Positions 62,339 through 64,000 of a stretch of 64,000 nucleotides of DNA are shown here, piece after piece. How positions within the stretch are numbered: position 1 is the stretch's first letter; each line of letters starts with the position of its first letter. The notes under the pieces are model-generated. The model did not search any database. It saw nothing but the letters and a program-made list of their open reading frames with translations, and had not been told where the DNA came from. Source of the DNA: Tritrichomonas musculus (lineage: Eukaryota; Parabasalia; Tritrichomonadida; Tritrichomonadidae); NCBI GenBank assembly GCA_039105265.1, contig JAPFFF010000028.1, positions 434,001-498,000 on the forward strand, read 5' to 3'. The translations under genes and the position numbers were made by a program.

Positions 62339-63235
62339 ATGATTGGTAATTCAGTTCTTGACCTTGTTGGTAATACTCCAATGGTTCGTATAAACAAAAT
62401 GAATACCAATAAAGACGTTGAAGTTTATGCTAAACTCGAAGGATTTGAACCATCAGGAAGTATCAAAGATCGTATTGCCTTAAACATGATTAACGAAGCA
62501 GAAAAAAGTGGAGAACTTAAACCAGGCAAGATAATTCTTGAAGCTACATCAGGAAATACAGGTATCGGACTTGCTATGGTTGGTTGTCAGAAAGGATATC
62601 ATGTTATTGTTGTTATGAGTTCGTCTGTTTCAATTGAAAGAAGGAAAATTATGAAAGCATTTGGAGCTGAAGTCATACTTACATCAGCAGATTTAGGAAC
62701 AGATGGTGCAATTATGAAGGTTCGTGAAATGATGGCCGAAAATCCAGATAAATACTATAATCCAAATCAATTTTCAAATCAAAACAATGTTTTATCACAT
62801 AAGAAAACAGCAGATGAAATTTGGAAACAAACAAATGGTAAAGTTACACACTTTGTTGCTTCATTAGGTACATCTGGAACATTAATGGGTGTCGGAAAAT
62901 TCTTAAAGGAGCATAATCCTAATATCAAAATTATTGAAGCACAACCAGAAGAAGATCATAAGATTCAAGGTCTCAAAAATATGAATGAAGCAATTGTTCC
63001 AAAAATTTATGATCCTTCAATGGTTGATCAGCATATTATTATTCATACCGAAGATGCTTATGAAGTTGCAAGAAGAATTGTTAAAGAAGAGTCTTTATTC
63101 ATTGGAATGAGTAGTGGTGCTGCAATGAAGGCTGTTTTAGATATTCTTCCTAAACTTCCAAAAGGTAGTTGCGTTGTTGTTATGTTCCCAGATAGAGGTG
63201 AAAAATATTTGAGCACAAAACTTTATGAGATTTAA
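62339..63235 (+). CDS. cysK: Cysteine synthase (bacterial CysK-like)
   Basis: 298 aa, the normal length of bacterial-type cysteine synthase without the CBS extension of eukaryotic cystathionine synthase. Pyridoxal-phosphate enzyme: SGSIKDRIA carries the PLP lysine (K43), TSGNTG (70-75) binds the substrate carboxylate, GTSGT (177-181) the phosphate, and GMSSGAA (256-262) the PLP ring nitrogen. It makes cysteine from sulfide and O-acetylserine or, as reported for the trichomonad enzyme, O-phosphoserine. Trichomonads depend on this pathway since cysteine is their main thiol. Bacterial-like family, widely attributed to lateral transfer. The stop is TTTAAAC, overlapping a TAAA poly-A signal. Single gene with its own Inr. 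Confidence 0.95.
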   Translation: MIGNSVLDLVGNTPMVRINKMNTNKDVEVYAKLEGFEPSGSIKDRIALNMINEAEKSGELKPGKIILEATSGNTGIGLAMVGCQKGYHVIVVMSSSVSIERRKIMKAFGAEVILTSADLGTDGAIMKVREMMAENPDKYYNPNQFSNQNNVLSHKKTADEIWKQTNGKVTHFVASLGTSGTLMGVGKFLKEHNPNIKIIEAQPEEDHKIQGLKNMNEAIVPKIYDPSMVDQHIIIHTEDAYEVARRIVKEESLFIGMSSGAAMKAVLDILPKLPKGSCVVVMFPDRGEKYLSTKLYEI

Positions 63236-63493
63236 ACTCAGCCAATGACTTTTTCTCTTTATTGAATAGAATTTAATAAATAGATATTTCTAAAAAATTT
63301 ATCTAATTTTTATTTAACGATAACTACTTTTGCTCAGTATTTTGCTCGAAAGTAGATGAAAATTCATATTGGAGATGCCTATTTTGGTCATATGATTTTT
63401 TAATTGAGATAGACGCAGCGATATCAAATTAATTATATTTTGAAGCTTTTTGAAATATACAATACCAATAACATTCCAAATTGAAAGATAGAA

Positions 63494-63566
63494 GCTTCTG
63501 TAGCTTAGTGGCTATAGCGTTCGCCTAGTAAGCGGAAGGTCGCGCGTTCGATCCGCGCCAGAAGCA
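63494..63566 (+). tRNA. trnT(agu): tRNA-Thr (anticodon AGU)
   Basis: 73-nt cloverleaf: acceptor GCTTCTG/CAGAAGC, D arm in GCTTAGTGGCTATAGC, anticodon stem TTCGC/GCGGA with loop CTAGTAA (anticodon AGT), variable AGGTC, T arm GCGCG-TTCGATC-CGCGC and discriminator A. All stems pair, with one T-G in the anticodon stem. A-box and B-box (TTCGATCC) internal promoter sequences are present. No intron. CCA is not encoded. A T-run begins immediately after base 63566. Confidence 0.97.
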
Positions 63567-63575
63567 TTTTTTTTT
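63567..63575 (+). terminator. Pol III terminator (T9)
   Basis: Run of nine T directly after the tRNA discriminator base, the usual RNA polymerase III stop. Confidence 0.85.
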
Positions 63576-63910
63576 TAGTTATTTTATAATTTTCTCTTTT
63601 GTTTTTAAAAATGAACTTGAAGTAAATATAATTTCTTTTTTAAAAAAGAATGAAAATGCATTTTTGAAATATTAAACATAAAATTAAAAATCAAATGCTG
63701 ATATATCAATTAAAATTTTTCCTTTTTCAGATTTTCTTATAATTATAATAATATATAATAAATCATTTGACCTCAGAAGCATGTTATGAAATTCTAGGAG
63801 GTTTTTGGGTTTTTTCTAATGGAAGATTTTAATAAACTTTATTTGGCCATTTATGCTTTCAAAAAAAAAAAAAAAAATCCCAAGCATTCTAACTCTATCT
63901 CATTGATCGA
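63576..63910. other. Intergenic spacer at window end
   Basis: AT-rich, with a ~17-base A-run near 63861. An ATG at 63821 opens 42 codons through the A-run and then stops; not called. Confidence 0.4.
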
Positions 63911-64000
63911 ATGCAACAATCCATTCATGACTTTCAAAATTTAAAAAAAGAGGGAAATATCTCTGTATCAAATGAACATTTAAAGGAAATTCTATATCAA
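63911..64000 (+). CDS. Possible start of a gene cut by the window end
   Basis: From ATG 63911 thirty codons are open to the edge (MQQSIHDFQNLKKEGNISVS...), hydrophilic and protein-like. TCATTGA lies four bases upstream, resembling an initiator. Too short to identify. Confidence 0.35.
   Translation, partial: MQQSIHDFQNLKKEGNISVSNEHLKEILYQ

Overview
The window looks like nuclear DNA of a parabasalid protist, most likely a Tritrichomonas-type trichomonad. Reasons: very AT-rich spacers, intron-less protein genes, several genes preceded a few bases upstream of ATG by the trichomonad initiator (Inr) motif TCATTTT/TCACTTT, a protein repertoire typical of trichomonads (many kinases, a Sel1-repeat kinase, long coiled-coil proteins, surface beta-helix proteins, a bacterial-type cysteine synthase), and a dense load of DNA transposons including Maverick/Polinton, mariner, pogo-like and hAT-like copies. 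The genus is inference; no species-specific marker was seen.

Layout. 0-1.5 kb: decayed surface beta-helix protein. 3-4.3 kb: Ser/Thr kinase. 6-8.9 kb: 969-aa coiled-coil protein built of tandem repeats (minus strand). 11.0-13.7 kb: complete but frameshifted pogo-like transposon with four internal 119-bp repeats. 14.9-15.7 kb: hAT-like remnant. 16.2-17.2 kb: non-coding element with an 8-10 bp target duplication. 18.2-19.4 kb: mariner copy. 20.5-22.9 kb: second mariner, broken by a Maverick remnant. 23.5-33.6 kb: host genes on the minus strand (EF-hand protein, charged small protein, CoA-dependent acyltransferase-like enzyme, decayed MFS transporter, RAD23-like protein) plus a discoidin-like gene on the plus strand and two MITE-like inverted-repeat elements. 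35.0-43.6 kb: a beta-helix/RING gene split by a compact 6.94-kb Maverick-like element. 44.3-46.3 kb: intact 681-aa P/THAP9-like transposase. 47-63 kb: trichomonad-type unknown gene, surface glycosidase-like protein, pseudokinase, acidic proline-rich protein, a 130-bp perfect inverted repeat, a 17-repeat Sel1 kinase, a PH-domain AGC kinase, cysteine synthase and tRNA-Thr(AGU).

The main discovery is the element at 35287-42228. It has 422-bp inverted repeats that match wherever compared, a 5-bp target duplication (AAGTG), and only three inward-facing genes: a very large family B DNA polymerase with apparent OTU-protease-like and HNH-endonuclease-like segments, plus two small unknown proteins. 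Each inverted repeat stops exactly at the ATG of the outermost gene, so both terminal genes share the same promoter DNA. It lacks the integrase, ATPase, protease and capsid genes of full Mavericks. Removing it together with one AAGTG copy restores an uninterrupted reading frame through a RING finger of the host gene, so the insertion is recent.

How the parts relate: the host genes look like independent single-gene transcription units, with no operons. Signalling (four kinase-fold proteins, one catalytically dead), ubiquitin-linked functions (RAD23-like, split RING protein) and cell-surface functions (glycosidase-like protein, decayed beta-helix protein) dominate. At least six unrelated transposon types occupy much of the 11-23 kb and 34-46 kb regions.
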